Part shown: positions 1 through 10,237 of the stretch, one piece after another
How the letters are laid out: every line of letters starts with the position of its first letter
Numbering within the stretch: the stretch's first letter is position 1
Assembly: GCA_947629675.1 (NCBI GenBank)
Contig: CANREM010000009.1
Span: 1 to 64,000, forward strand
From: an uncultured Clostridia bacterium
GTDB taxonomy: Bacteria; Bacillota; Clostridia; Christensenellales; Borkfalkiaceae
Length of the DNA stretch: 64,000 bases
Direction: 5' to 3'
Notes under the pieces: generated by a model
Seen by the model: the letters and a program-made list of their open reading frames with translations, nothing else
Told to the model about the DNA's origin: nothing
The model's database searches: none
Translations under genes and position numbers: made by a program

Positions 1-40
1 GAGTTCCTTTGTCATCCTTATCGGCAAAGCCTTCTATGAA

Positions 41-67
41 CCCCCGGACTATCCGGGGGTTTTCTTT
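41..67 (+). terminator. Rho-independent terminator of a gene upstream of the window
   Basis: CCCCCGG-ACTAT-CCGGGGG followed by TTTTCTTT. Confidence 0.7.
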
Positions 68-73
68 ATACAA

Positions 74-110
74 AAAATGAGGGGGCGGAGCAAAGGCTCC
101 GTCCCCTCAT
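74..110 (-). terminator. Rho-independent terminator of the MarR/ABC operon
   Basis: On the minus strand GAGGGGaCGGAGcctttGCTCCGcCCCCTC followed by ATTTTTTG. Confidence 0.7.
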
Positions 111-181
111 TTCTGCAATAGCCGCCGAAGATACGCTTCGTATTCCTCGTCGGTGAGTTTTTTGACTTTCTTCTTCGCCAT
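107..181 (-). CDS. Putative 24-aa small basic protein MAKKKVKKLTDEEYEAYLRRLLQK
   Basis: ATG preceded by GAGGTGAAGT; stop overlaps the operon terminator; not in the supplied ORF track because of its length. Confidence 0.4.
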   Translation of the reverse strand: MAKKKVKKLTDEEYEAYLRRLLQK

Positions 182-230
182 ACTTCACCTCGCAAAGCTT
201 TGCAATGAGTATGGGCGGGTCTCCCCCTTT

Positions 231-3200
231 TTATTCCGTTCGAAGAGCAATGACAGGATCCTTCTTGGCTGCGGCCTGAGCGGGGATCAGCCCCGAGATG
301 AGCGTCAAGACGACGCTGACACAGATCATGACGAAAGCCGCGAGCGGGGCAAGGGTAGCCATGCCCGCGATCCCCGTGTATTTGAAGAGGACCGCGCTGA
401 TGATCCCGCTGAAGATATAGGCGACGATGACGCCGAAGATGCCCGATGTGAGGCCGATCATAAAGGTCTCGGCATTGAAGAGGTTGCGGATATCCATCTT
501 CCTTGCGCCCAAACTTCGAAGGACACCGATCTCTTTGATGCGTTCGACGACAGAGACGTAGGTGATGATGCCGATCATGACGGAGGAGACGATGAGCGAA
601 ATGGCCGTAAACGCCACGAGGACATAGGAGATGAGGTTGAAGATGGTCTCGACCATGCTCATGATCATGCCCATCTGGTCGGTGTAGGTGATGTTCTCGT
701 AGAGCGGCTTTTGCTCATCGGGATGCTCTGCGTTCCAAGCCCTGATCTCCTCGTTGCGCGAATCGACGGTGTCGTTCCATTCATCGAGATAGTCCTTGAT
801 GTGCTGTTTTCCCTCAAATCCCGTCGGATAGATGGAAAGTTCGGAAATTTCTTCGCTTCCGCCGAGCGCGTGCAGGACGGTATTTTCGTCGAAGGCGATG
901 GGCATGCCTTGGAAACTGTAATGCTCTTCAAGATGTTCTGCGGGACAGAGATAAAAATGCAACCCCGTCCCGACAAAGTCGGGAGCAATATAGAGGAGAT
1001 ATTTGTCGATATTTCCCTTTTCGTTCATGAGCCACGACATAATGCCGTTCGGGTTCGTCTGTGCGTGCTCAATGTTATTCTTGATGTAACTGTCGATCGT
1101 CGCTTCGGGGAAGTTGAGTCCCTCTTCGAGACAGCCGTAGGAAAGCCCCTCTTTGAGACGCAGAATGGCCGTGATCTTGAAGTCGATACCCTGCTCATCA
1201 TTTACGTCTTGTAGCGCATCGGTATAGTCTGTTTCGGAAAGTTCGCCTTCGCGTTTATCACTATATTCTCCGCGCACATATTCAAACGGATATTTCCCAT
1301 TAAGTATATCGGTCGGAGCGTGATAATCGGGATTTGCCTTGTAGAGCGCGTCGCTGTAGTAGAGAACATAGTTTTGTTCGAGAATGCGGTCGAAGGCAAG
1401 GCGTTTTTTTGCCTCTTCGGGGGTGAGATCTTCTTCTCCCTCGACGGCGGTCTTGCTCGTCTTGGCGACCGTCTCCATGTCCCCGGCGGCCTGCGCGTCG
1501 CGGAAGAGGTCGAGGAACTGCTCCTCATCGAGGAAACCGAGCTGCACGAGGGTCAGGTCGATGACGTCGTTGTTAGGCCCGATGACCATGACGGCCTCGT
1601 GTTCGTTTGTAGGAAGGTATCCGCCCTCGTTGACGATATCATACTGCGAACGAACATAATCCGCAAAGGTGTCATCGTTAAAATCCGATGTGCCGGGCAT
1701 CTTGTTGATGACGTCGGTGAAGTAGTGTACGAATTGAAGAAGGTTAGAATATTGGTCGGCCTCCTCCATCAGCTCATCGATCAGATACGCTTTGAGAGCT
1801 TCGACGGAGAAATAGCGCGTGACGAATATGTCTCTGCTGAAATTAAAGGACTGCTTTCCGTCTGTGGTTTTTAGGGAGATCGCTTCGACGGCATCGCCCT
1901 TTGTGCGTGTTCCCGAAGCATAGAGAGTCTTCTCTTCTCCCGAACCCATATATAGCTCGATCGTGCCTTCCTGTATATAGGAAATATAACTTCCCGTAGT
2001 CTGTGTGGATGGCACCTCGGGATCAGAGGGATCTGCAAGAGACATGATCCATGTTCCCTCTGTTTTGCTCGAGTCTACGACTTGCTGCTTTGCGGATCTC
2101 AATTCGAGCGAGTTGCTCTCGTCATATTCTCCGTTATTTGAAAAATAGAATTTCCCTTTGTTGGTCGTCTGCATCGGCGTGAAGAGGGCGTCGGCGAGGT
2201 TGAAACCGTAGCCGTATTGTACCGCGGCATAATCCTCGGGGTTCTTCTCCATGCCATCCTTGATATATTCGAGATACTCGGGCGTGACCTTGTTTTGGAT
2301 CGCCATGCCCTGCGCAAGGCCGGTGAGGAAGGAGTTGATATACACCTTGTCGCCGAGCTTCTTGAGATCGGGCATCTCCTGCGGGGACATGATGCCGTTC
2401 ATGACGGCGGAGAGATCGAAGGTGCTCTCGGAGATCTCGAGGGGATAGGCAGAGAGCATATCCTCCTCTGTCTTGCGGATGTAGTTGCCGAAGCCGTTGG
2501 AAAGGGCCAGCACGAGGCAGACGCTGATGATGCCGATGCTTCCGCCGATGGAGGTGATGATCGTCCTCCCCTTCTTGGTGAGAAGGTTGCGGAAGGAAAG
2601 GGAAAGCGAGGTGAAAAAGCCCATTTTGGCGCGAGCCTTCTTCTCCTTCTTCGGCTTGGCCGCGGGAATATTTTCGGGTGAGCTTTCCGAGGAGACTTCG
2701 CCAATCACAGGTGTTTCCTGAGGCTGTATCTCGGACATGGTAGCCACATTTTCCGTCTCATCCTCTCCGTGATAGGGATTGGAATCGGATTCCACTTCGC
2801 CGTCTTTCAGTCGTACGATACGGGAGGCATAGTCCTCGGCGAGTTCGGGATTATGGGTGACCATGATGACAAGCCGCTCTCCCGAGATCTCACGGATGAG
2901 GTCCATAATGGCGACGCTCGTCTTACTGTCAAGGGCACCCGTCGGTTCGTCGGCGAGCAGGATATCGGGGTCATTGACAAGGGCACGGGCGATCGCGACG
3001 CGCTGCATCTGTCCGCCCGAGAGCTGGTTGGGGCGTTTGGAAAGCTCGTTTCCAAGTCCGACGCGCTCCAAAGCCTCCTTTGCGCGCCGCTTCCTCTCCT
3101 CCTTGCCGACGCCCGCGATCGTGAGGGCAAGTTCGACATTGGAAAGCACTGTCTGGTGCGGGATGAGGTTATAGGTCTGGAAAATGAAGCCTATGCGGTG

Positions 3201-3446
3201 ATTGCGGTAGACGTCCCAATCCCGGTCCTTGAAGTCCTTCGTGGACTTCCCCATGATCTCGAGATCGCCCGAGGTGTAGTGGTCGAGGCCTCCGATGATG
3301 TTGAGCAGCGTCGTCTTTCCGCAGCCGCTTGCCCCGAGGATGCAGACGAATTCGTTCTTGCGGAATTCGAGGGAGATCCCCTTCAAGGCATGCACATAGC
3401 TCGAGGCGACCTTGTAGTCCTTGGTGATATTGGTGAGTTTTAACAT
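231..3446 (-). CDS. ABC transporter, fused ATP-binding and MacB/FtsX-type permease
   Basis: N-terminal ABC ATPase ([11 protein letters not shown] Walker [16 protein letters not shown] signature, [12 protein letters not shown]); C-terminal FtsX-like permease segment. Confidence 0.93.
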   Translation of the reverse strand: MLKLTNITKDYKVASSYVHALKGISLEFRKNEFVCILGASGCGKTTLLNIIGGLDHYTSGDLEIMGKSTKDFKDRDWDVYRNHRIGFIFQTYNLIPHQTVLSNVELALTIAGVGKEERKRRAKEALERVGLGNELSKRPNQLSGGQMQRVAIARALVNDPDILLADEPTGALDSKTSVAIMDLIREISGERLVIMVTHNPELAEDYASRIVRLKDGEVESDSNPYHGEDETENVATMSEIQPQETPVIGEVSSESSPENIPAAKPKKEKKARAKMGFFTSLSLSFRNLLTKKGRTIITSIGGSIGIISVCLVLALSNGFGNYIRKTEEDMLSAYPLEISESTFDLSAVMNGIMSPQEMPDLKKLGDKVYINSFLTGLAQGMAIQNKVTPEYLEYIKDGMEKNPEDYAAVQYGYGFNLADALFTPMQTTNKGKFYFSNNGEYDESNSLELRSAKQQVVDSSKTEGTWIMSLADPSDPEVPSTQTTGSYISYIQEGTIELYMGSGEEKTLYASGTRTKGDAVEAISLKTTDGKQSFNFSRDIFVTRYFSVEALKAYLIDELMEEADQYSNLLQFVHYFTDVINKMPGTSDFNDDTFADYVRSQYDIVNEGGYLPTNEHEAVMVIGPNNDVIDLTLVQLGFLDEEQFLDLFRDAQAAGDMETVAKTSKTAVEGEEDLTPEEAKKRLAFDRILEQNYVLYYSDALYKANPDYHAPTDILNGKYPFEYVRGEYSDKREGELSETDYTDALQDVNDEQGIDFKITAILRLKEGLSYGCLEEGLNFPEATIDSYIKNNIEHAQTNPNGIMSWLMNEKGNIDKYLLYIAPDFVGTGLHFYLCPAEHLEEHYSFQGMPIAFDENTVLHALGGSEEISELSIYPTGFEGKQHIKDYLDEWNDTVDSRNEEIRAWNAEHPDEQKPLYENITYTDQMGMIMSMVETIFNLISYVLVAFTAISLIVSSVMIGIITYVSVVERIKEIGVLRSLGARKMDIRNLFNAETFMIGLTSGIFGVIVAYIFSGIISAVLFKYTGIAGMATLAPLAAFVMICVSVVLTLISGLIPAQAAAKKDPVIALRTE

Positions 3447-3493
3447 CCTATCTCTTCCTTCTTTTTTTCTTGTCGATCAAAATCAATATTCTC

Positions 3494-3970
3494 TCATTGA
3501 TCGATCTTCTCTTTCTTTTCGGGAGCGACGGCTACCTTGCGGGCACGGCCGAGCGCGGCGGAAAATTCCTCATAATCCGCGATGAGTTTTTGCACCTTCG
3601 CCTCGCCGAGTTCTTCGACGACGGCCTCGATGATGGTGTTTGCCTGTTTGCACTGTTCCTCGAAGATCGCCATGGAACGGTCGGAGAGGCGGATATAGGC
3701 GATCTTTCTATCGTCGGGTGCGGCGGTGCGCTTGACGACGTCCCGCTGTTCGAGCTTTGTGACGACCTGCGAGACGGCCGAACGGGTGATCCCGAGACGG
3801 CGTGCAAGTTCGGAGGAGATGATGCTTCTCCCCTCTTTCCCCTCCATCACGATCTCACGGATGAGACGGAATTCCGTCTTGGAGAGCTTTGCGGCATCCG
3901 AGAAAAGATCGAGGCTCTCCATATCCTTGATGATCTTGAACAATTTTACAAGATATTCGTTTGTTTCCAC
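3494..3970 (-). CDS. MarR family transcriptional regulator
   Basis: 158 aa winged-helix protein with ELARRLGITRSAVSQVVTKLEQRDVVKR...DDRKIAYIRLSD. Confidence 0.9.
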   Translation of the reverse strand: METNEYLVKLFKIIKDMESLDLFSDAAKLSKTEFRLIREIVMEGKEGRSIISSELARRLGITRSAVSQVVTKLEQRDVVKRTAAPDDRKIAYIRLSDRSMAIFEEQCKQANTIIEAVVEELGEAKVQKLIADYEEFSAALGRARKVAVAPEKKEKIDQ

Positions 3971-4003
3971 AAGAATTATCCCCTTTGTATCATACTAAAC
4001 ATT

Positions 4004-4032
4004 ATTATACAAAGCGAACATTCAAATGTCAA
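4004..4032 (-). promoter_or_regulatory. Promoter of the marR-ABC operon (TTGACA-17 nt-TATAAT)
   Basis: Minus-strand TTGACA (4027-4032), 17-nt spacer, TATAAT (4004-4009). Confidence 0.75.
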
Positions 4033-4069
4033 ATGAATGAAACAAAAAATTGCAAAAAATCTAAAATAA

Positions 4070-5197
4070 TTATATGCCGCCTTCGGGCTTTTTGCCAAAG
4101 TAGGTGAGAAGGCTGCATTTCAGGTTCGCATTGAAGAGATAGCGGCGTTTATCCGCCCGTCCGAAGGCCTCTTCCGCGCCCTCATAGGAGGTGACAAAGT
4201 ACGCGCTCCAATCGGGGAGAGCGTGAAACGCGGCTGCAAAATTTCGGTAGAGGAAAAAAAGATCGACGCTCTTTATCCGCTCCCCGTAGGGCGGGTTGGA
4301 AATGAGGACGCCGTAGCGTTCTTGAAGAGAGAGGTCTTTCACATCCCGTACGGAGAAGGTGATGTCCTGCAGGACGCCCGCGCGGCGGGCATGCTCCCGC
4401 GCGGTCTCCACCGCCTTCGGGGAGATGTCGGAAGCGTAGATCGGGGCGATCGGACCGTGATATTCCCCCTCCCGCGCCTCTTCACGGATGGGCGGCAGGA
4501 GACTCTTTTGCACGCACTTCCAACTTTCAAAGTCAAATTTCCTGTCCCGTCCCGGGGCGATATTTCTCGCATAGAGGGCGGCCTCGATGGGAATGGTCCC
4601 GCTCCCCGAGAAGGGGTCGGCGAAGGCTTTATTCCTCCGATATAGGGAATCTTCGATGATGGCGGCAGCCGTGGTCTCGCGCAAGGGAGCCTCGCCCGTA
4701 AGGACGCGATAGCCGCGCCTGTGAAGGCCGTCGCCCGAGGTATCGAGGGTGATCTGCACCTCGTCCTCAAAGAGGGAGACGCCGACGATGGCCCGCTCTC
4801 CCCTTTCGTCGAAGGTGCGTACGTGCAGCCTTTCGCGAAGGCGGGAGAGGATCGCCTTTTTGACGACGCCGCCCGCAGCCTTGACGGCGGCGAGCTTGCT
4901 CTTTACGCTCTTTCCGTCGATGAGAATGCGGGCGTGCGGGGTGAGAAATTCCTCCCACGGAAGAGAAAAGACGCCCTCAAAGAGTGCGTCGAAAGTCTCG
5001 GCGTGAAAACTGCCGATAAGGATGAGAACGCGCTCGCCCGCACGCAAAAATACGTTGAGTTTTGCAACGTCCTCCCAGCTGCCCGAAAGGGCGATGCGAC
5101 CGCGAATGGCGGGGGCATGTCCGAAACCAAGGCGTTCTATTTCACGTTTTGCCGCCGCTTCGATACCGCTTGCGACGGGGATCAGAAGTTTCATCAC
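4070..5197 (-). CDS. THUMP domain class I SAM-dependent RNA methyltransferase (YpsC/RlmL type)
   Basis: DPFSGSGTIPIEAALYARNIAPG and NPPYGERI motifs. Confidence 0.9.
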   Translation of the reverse strand: MMKLLIPVASGIEAAAKREIERLGFGHAPAIRGRIALSGSWEDVAKLNVFLRAGERVLILIGSFHAETFDALFEGVFSLPWEEFLTPHARILIDGKSVKSKLAAVKAAGGVVKKAILSRLRERLHVRTFDERGERAIVGVSLFEDEVQITLDTSGDGLHRRGYRVLTGEAPLRETTAAAIIEDSLYRRNKAFADPFSGSGTIPIEAALYARNIAPGRDRKFDFESWKCVQKSLLPPIREEAREGEYHGPIAPIYASDISPKAVETAREHARRAGVLQDITFSVRDVKDLSLQERYGVLISNPPYGERIKSVDLFFLYRNFAAAFHALPDWSAYFVTSYEGAEEAFGRADKRRYLFNANLKCSLLTYFGKKPEGGI

Positions 5198-5210
5198 TTT
5201 GTCTTAAAAT

Positions 5211-6278
5211 TCATTCTTCCGTCTCGTCCACCGCCTCGGGATCGACGGGCTCCGGCTCGGGAATGAAGGGCTTCAAAGGGGAGGTCACGGGCGTTAAGTC
5301 GTACTTGTCGTCGACGTCGCCCAAAAGCTCCTCGATGATGTCCTCCCGCGTGATGAGGCCGAGCGCGTTCCCCTCCGAGCCGACGATCACCATGTGTTCG
5401 CGGCGGGATTGCATCCATTCCATGAGGTCGGCGACCTTCTCGTCCGTCTGCGTGAAGGAGACGGGACGCACGATATTGTCGAAATCACGACGCTTGGCGA
5501 GGAGATTTTCGTAGAAATCCGCGCGATAAAGGATGCCGATGATATTCTGCCGCGTCCCCTTATAGATGGGAAGGCGGGAGAAATTCGTCTCGCGGAAGAT
5601 CTTGAAGAGGAGATGAGAATCGTCGCGGATCTCCGCCATGACCACCCGGTCGAGAGGGATCATGCAGGAGCCGACGTGCAGTTCGTCGTAACGGAGCGTC
5701 TTGGTGATGAGATCGTGTTCCGTCTCGTTGATGGTCCCCTCCTCACGAACGTCGGAGACGAGCATCTTGAACTCTTCCTCGGTGATCTTCTTTTTCTTCT
5801 TATTGAGTCCGAAGACGAGGAAGATGAGCTGTTTCCACCACGAAAAGAGGTAGTTGAAGGGGGTGCAGATGTAGTAGCACACGAGGAGCGGATAGGCGAT
5901 GAAGCAGGCGAACCGCTCGGGATTTTCCTTTGCGAGCGTCTTGGGAGTGATCTCGCCGAAGATGAGGACCGCCACGGTCAAAACGATCGTGGAGATCGTC
6001 GGGCCAAGCTCCCCGCCCAATAAACGTGTAAAAAGTATCGTCGCGAGCGTTGCCGCGGCGATGTTTACGATATTATTCCCGATGAGGAGGGTGGTGAGTA
6101 CTTTGTTGTAATCCTCGCTCAATTTGAGCGCGACGCGCGCAGACTTGCGTTTTTGCGCAAAGCGTCGCATGCGGACCGTACTGAAGCTGGTGTATGCCGT
6201 CTCCGTCGCCGAGAAAAACCCGGAAAGGATCACAAGCACGAGAATTGCGACCAATAGCCCTATGTCGCCGCCATCCAT
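5211..6278 (-). CDS. Hemolysin-family CNNM/CBS-domain membrane protein
   Basis: N-terminal DUF21/CNNM TM region, FGEITPKTLAKENPE, tandem CBS domains. Confidence 0.9.
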   Translation of the reverse strand: MDGGDIGLLVAILVLVILSGFFSATETAYTSFSTVRMRRFAQKRKSARVALKLSEDYNKVLTTLLIGNNIVNIAAATLATILFTRLLGGELGPTISTIVLTVAVLIFGEITPKTLAKENPERFACFIAYPLLVCYYICTPFNYLFSWWKQLIFLVFGLNKKKKKITEEEFKMLVSDVREEGTINETEHDLITKTLRYDELHVGSCMIPLDRVVMAEIRDDSHLLFKIFRETNFSRLPIYKGTRQNIIGILYRADFYENLLAKRRDFDNIVRPVSFTQTDEKVADLMEWMQSRREHMVIVGSEGNALGLITREDIIEELLGDVDDKYDLTPVTSPLKPFIPEPEPVDPEAVDETEE

Positions 6279-6381
6279 AAAAAAATTTTCCTCCGTCGCG
6301 GCAATTGCGCCGCGTATTCCTATTATACTATATTATGTGACAAATTACAAGATGATTTGAAAAAATATTTGCAAATGCCCC

Positions 6382-7242
6382 TTATTTGCCCAAATTGTTG
6401 AGATATGCCTTCACGGAGTGCGCTGCGACGCAGCCCTCCCCCGCGGCCTTCGCGTATTGATACGGCCTTCCCGTGATGTCACCTGCGGCGAACAGCCCCG
6501 CGAGGTTGGTAGAGAGGTCGCGCGCGACTTTCACATGCGCACCCTCTGTCTCGAGTCCGCCGACGAGTGCCCCGGGCGGAGCGGAATTCTTGAGGAAAAA
6601 GACGCCGTCCACGGGGAGCGTTCCCTCCTTCGTCACGACGCGCTCGACACGCTGATTTCCCTCTATCGCAAGCGGGATGTCTTTGCGCACTTCGATGTTT
6701 TCCCCTTGAAGATCTGAACCCTCATAGAGACAAAAGGCATATACCATGTCCGCGAAACGAGCCAAAAAATGCACTTCTTCCTCGAATGCGGGAGAGGAGA
6801 TGACGGCCGCGATCCGCTTCCCCTTATAGAGCGCGCCGTCGCACACGGCACAGTAGCTCACGCCGCGGCCCAAAAAATCTCTTTCCCCTTTGAGTTGCCC
6901 CTTTGTCTCCACGCCCGTGGCCAAAATCACCGCTCTTGCTTCGAAAGTTTTCTCTCCGGCGGTGAGAAGAAATTTGCTCCCCGCGGCATAGATGCCGTCA
7001 ACGCGGCAGGGGGTGAGAAGAACTTCCTCTCTTTCCCTTTGCGCCTCAAGGGCTGCAAAAAAGTCTTTGCCCCGCCCGGAAACTCCGGGAAAATTGGTGA
7101 CCTTCTCGGCACAAGCGAGCTTTTCGCCGAACGCGCTCGCGCCCAGCCAGAGATAGTCCAGGAGCAGATTTTTCGAGGTGAGAGCCGCGGTGTAGCCCGC
7201 GATCCCTCCGCCGACGACGGCGACATCAAATGTGTGTTCCAT
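6382..7242 (-). CDS. Thioredoxin reductase-like FAD/NAD(P) oxidoreductase
   Basis: GGGIAGYTAAL FAD motif, YCAVCDGALYKG redox CxxC, C-terminal AAGDITGRPYQYAKAAGEG. Confidence 0.88.
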   Translation of the reverse strand: MEHTFDVAVVGGGIAGYTAALTSKNLLLDYLWLGASAFGEKLACAEKVTNFPGVSGRGKDFFAALEAQREREEVLLTPCRVDGIYAAGSKFLLTAGEKTFEARAVILATGVETKGQLKGERDFLGRGVSYCAVCDGALYKGKRIAAVISSPAFEEEVHFLARFADMVYAFCLYEGSDLQGENIEVRKDIPLAIEGNQRVERVVTKEGTLPVDGVFFLKNSAPPGALVGGLETEGAHVKVARDLSTNLAGLFAAGDITGRPYQYAKAAGEGCVAAHSVKAYLNNLGK

Positions 7243-7278
7243 GGTGATAGTTTCCCCCTTTCGCGCCTGTTTTAATTT

Positions 7279-7956
7279 TCAGGCAAAGATATTTTTCAGG
7301 GTGAAGATCTCCCCTTCGCCCCGCCTCACGCGGGAAATAAAGTCCTGCACGGAGGTAAGCCTTGACGGAAATTGCATGCCCGAGAGGACGGGCTGATCCT
7401 TGGCATGGCAGTCCGAGCCGCCCGTCATGCACTTCCCGCACCCTTCGGCATATTCACGCGCAAGGGCGTTGGAAAGGGGCGAACGGGCGGAATTCATGAC
7501 CTCGATCCCCTCGGCGGACGGAACTATGCGGAATCCGTCTGCCCGCTCCGCATCGCGGAAGGGGTGGGCGTGAACAGCCAAAATTCCCCTCTCTTTGCAG
7601 TAGCGGCAGAGAGCGTCGAGGTCCATATCGAGAATGCCCTCCTCCAAAAGAAGCATCTCCTCATCGAAGCCGTAGAGGAGAATGTCCGTACCGCGGTCTG
7701 AAAATTCCAGCCCGAAGAAAACCTGCAGACGGCCTTCGGCGTACGCCTTCACTGCGCGGTAGCCCTCCGTGAAGGCATGAATGCGTTCCCTGTAGGGAAG
7801 GTCGCGCCCGACCGTGGTGTTGCCGTTCAGAAAATGATCGGTGACAAAAAGCCCCGCATAGCCGTTTTTCTCATACAGTTCTACCGCGTCCTTTGGGGAA
7901 AGACGGGAACAGGCACTCGTCGCCTTGATATGGCAATGCGTATCGTAGCGGAACAT
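7279..7956 (-). CDS. PHP domain metal-dependent phosphoesterase
   Basis: Starts MFRYDTHCHIKATSACS; later VHAHPF and GGSDCHAK; the longer ORF start overlaps tsaD and is rejected. Confidence 0.85.
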   Translation of the reverse strand: MFRYDTHCHIKATSACSRLSPKDAVELYEKNGYAGLFVTDHFLNGNTTVGRDLPYRERIHAFTEGYRAVKAYAEGRLQVFFGLEFSDRGTDILLYGFDEEMLLLEEGILDMDLDALCRYCKERGILAVHAHPFRDAERADGFRIVPSAEGIEVMNSARSPLSNALAREYAEGCGKCMTGGSDCHAKDQPVLSGMQFPSRLTSVQDFISRVRRGEGEIFTLKNIFA

Positions 7957-7967
7957 ATTGCCTCCCT

Positions 7968-8984
7968 TCAGCGGAGCGGGATGCTCGCCGCAGCGTTCAG
8001 AGTGAGCGGAGAGAAATTCCCCGCGCGGTACTGGATGAGTCCCTCTGCGGCGATCATTGCGGCATTGTCGGTACAGCGTTTTTTTGTGGGAAGGACGAGC
8101 TTCAATCCCGCCTTCTCGCAGGCCTTTGTAAGCGACTCGCGCAGGTACCCGTTGGCGATGACGCCGCCCCCCGCCGTCACGGTATCGACCCCTCTCTCCC
8201 GCGCCGCCTCCACCGCCTTTTCGACGAGGATGTCGAGGGCGGCATGCTGGAAGGAACAGGCGAGGTCCGCCTTGCTCCATGAGACCCCCTTCTGCGACAT
8301 GGTATGGGCGTAATTGATGACATGCGTCTTGAGACCGCTGTATGAAAAGTCGTAGCCGCCCTGTCCCTTGAGCATCTTCGGCATGGGGATGATGTTCTTC
8401 CCTTCGCGGGCCAATACTTCGACATGCGGGCCTCCGGGGTATGGAAGCCCCAGAATGCGGGCGACTTTATCGAACGCTTCCCCCGCCGCGTCGTCCTTCG
8501 TCCCTCCCAAAACTTCGAACTCCGTCTCCGTCTTGGTGTAGAGAATGGCGGTGTGCCCGCCGCTCGCAAGCAGGGTGATAAAGGGCGGCTTCAGGTTTTC
8601 GTCCTCGAGATAACTCGCGGCGAGGTGCCCGCGGATGTGGTTGACGCCGATGAGCGGGATCTTCAGACTATATGCAAGCCCCTTTGCAAAGGATAGCCCG
8701 ACGAGGAGCGCGCCCAAAAGTCCCGCCCCGTAGGTGACGGCGACGGCGTCGAGATCCTCCTTTTTGACGTCTGCGGAAATCAGGGCGCGAGAGACCACTT
8801 CGCCGATGGCGTCGGTATGGGCGCGGGAGGCGATCTCGGGCACTACCCCGCCGTACTTCGCCTGAATGGAGGCGGAAGAGATGATCTCGTCCGATAAAAG
8901 CGTGCGGCCGCGGATGACCGCTGCCGCCGTTTCGTCACAGGACGATTCTATTCCCAAAATCAAAGGTTGCTTCATGATGTTCAT
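7968..8984 (-). CDS. tsaD: tRNA N6-adenosine threonylcarbamoyltransferase TsaD
   Basis: LGIESSCDETAAAVI, VNHIRGHLAASY, LLASGGHTAI. Confidence 0.96.
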   Translation of the reverse strand: MNIMKQPLILGIESSCDETAAAVIRGRTLLSDEIISSASIQAKYGGVVPEIASRAHTDAIGEVVSRALISADVKKEDLDAVAVTYGAGLLGALLVGLSFAKGLAYSLKIPLIGVNHIRGHLAASYLEDENLKPPFITLLASGGHTAILYTKTETEFEVLGGTKDDAAGEAFDKVARILGLPYPGGPHVEVLAREGKNIIPMPKMLKGQGGYDFSYSGLKTHVINYAHTMSQKGVSWSKADLACSFQHAALDILVEKAVEAARERGVDTVTAGGGVIANGYLRESLTKACEKAGLKLVLPTKKRCTDNAAMIAAEGLIQYRAGNFSPLTLNAAASIPLR

Positions 8985-8997
8985 TTGCGTAAAGGCA

Positions 8998-10095
8998 TCA
9001 GGTCTTTTTGAGATAATCGACGATAAAGCCCTGAATGTTGCCGTCCATGACGGCCTGCACGTCGCCCACTTCGTAGCCCGTCCTGTGATCCTTCACCATC
9101 GTGTAGGGACAGAATACATAGGAGCGGATCTGGGAGCCCCATTCGATCTTCTTGGTCTCCCCCTTCAGGGCGGCCTCGGCGGCCATGCGCTCCTCGATCT
9201 GTCTTTCGAGAAGTTTAGAGCGAAGATACTTGAACGCCATCTCCTTGTTCTGGAGTTGGCTGCGCTCGTTCTGACAGGTGACGACGATGCCCGTCGGGAA
9301 GTGCGTGATGCGAATGGCGGTCTCCGTCTTGTTGACCTTCTGTCCGCCTGCGCCCGAGGAGCGGTAGACGTCGATGCGGATGTCCTCGTCCTTGATCTCG
9401 ATCTCTGCGTCGTCGTCCACTTCGGGCATGACCTCCAAAGAGGCGAAGGAGGTCTGACGGCGTTTGTTCGCGTCGAAGGGCGAGATGCGCACGAGGCGGT
9501 GTACGCCGATCTCGGCCTTCAGGTAGCCGTAGGCGTTCTCCCCCTCCACTTTGAAATCCACGGATTTCAATCCGGCGGCGTCGCCCGGAAGGCGGTCGAT
9601 CTCCGTGACCTTATATCCGCTGCGCTCCGCATAACGGCAATACATGCGGTAGAGCATGGAGACCCAATCGCATGCCTCTGTCCCGCCCGCGCCCGCATGG
9701 ATGGAGAGGAGGGCGTTGGAACTGTCGTACTTGCCGCGAAGAAGGGCGCGGACACGCATGTCCTCGATGTCCTCTTCCGCCTCGCGCATCATGCGTTCGA
9801 GTTCGGGAACAAGGGCTTCCTCCTCCGTCTCCTCGATGAGGTCGATAATCTCGCCCGCATCGTCGAGGGCCTTGCGGCATTTCTCATAGGCAGCGATCTT
9901 TGCCTCGTTGGAAGAGATCTCCCGCCCGATCTTCGCCGAACGCTCTAAGTCCTGCCAAACGGCGGGGTCCTGCTGTTCCTCGCGAAGGTTCTTCACTGCC
10001 TCGTAGCGATGGTCGATGTCGAGGGCGTACTTTGCCTCGCCGAGGGTCTCTTCGAGGGATTTGATTTTCAGTCTATAGTCGTCTGCTTTGAACAT
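8998..10095 (-). CDS. prfB: Peptide chain release factor 2
   Basis: GAGGTEACDWVSMLYRMY and SSGAGGQKVNKTETAIRITH (GGQ); start placed at MFKADDYRLKIK; upstream part of the ORF is repeat sequence. Confidence 0.94.
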   Translation of the reverse strand: MFKADDYRLKIKSLEETLGEAKYALDIDHRYEAVKNLREEQQDPAVWQDLERSAKIGREISSNEAKIAAYEKCRKALDDAGEIIDLIEETEEEALVPELERMMREAEEDIEDMRVRALLRGKYDSSNALLSIHAGAGGTEACDWVSMLYRMYCRYAERSGYKVTEIDRLPGDAAGLKSVDFKVEGENAYGYLKAEIGVHRLVRISPFDANKRRQTSFASLEVMPEVDDDAEIEIKDEDIRIDVYRSSGAGGQKVNKTETAIRITHFPTGIVVTCQNERSQLQNKEMAFKYLRSKLLERQIEERMAAEAALKGETKKIEWGSQIRSYVFCPYTMVKDHRTGYEVGDVQAVMDGNIQGFIVDYLKKT

Positions 10096-10136
10096 ACTCG
10101 GTTGTTGGTAGAGCCTTGATATTGATGTGGGGAAAA

Positions 10137-10197
10137 CGGACTTCGTACTTCGGGATCCTTCGACTTCGGCTTCGCCTCCGCTCAGGATGACGCGGGT
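10137..10197. repeat. Dispersed intergenic repeat, copy 1
   Basis: ggacttcgtacttcgggatccttcgacttcggcttcgcctccgctcaggatgacgcggg; shares modules with copies near 22.8, 36, 55.4, 61.2 and 62 kb. Confidence 0.8.
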
Positions 10198-10237
10198 AGC
10201 CGACACGGCTTATTGACCCGCCTTTCGGTTACCGTTA

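Noticed and set aside
7226-7441. 71-aa minus-strand ORF near the PHP/TrxB junction
   Set aside because: Out-of-frame overlap with the PHP gene; no RBS.
7279-8280. 333-aa PHP ORF start
   Set aside because: The N-terminal 108 aa overlap tsaD out of frame; PHP homology begins at MFRYDTHCHIK.
8998-10206. Extended prfB start MSATRVILSGGEAEVEGSRS..
   Set aside because: The upstream part is repeat copy 1; homology to RF2 begins at MFKADDYRLKIK.
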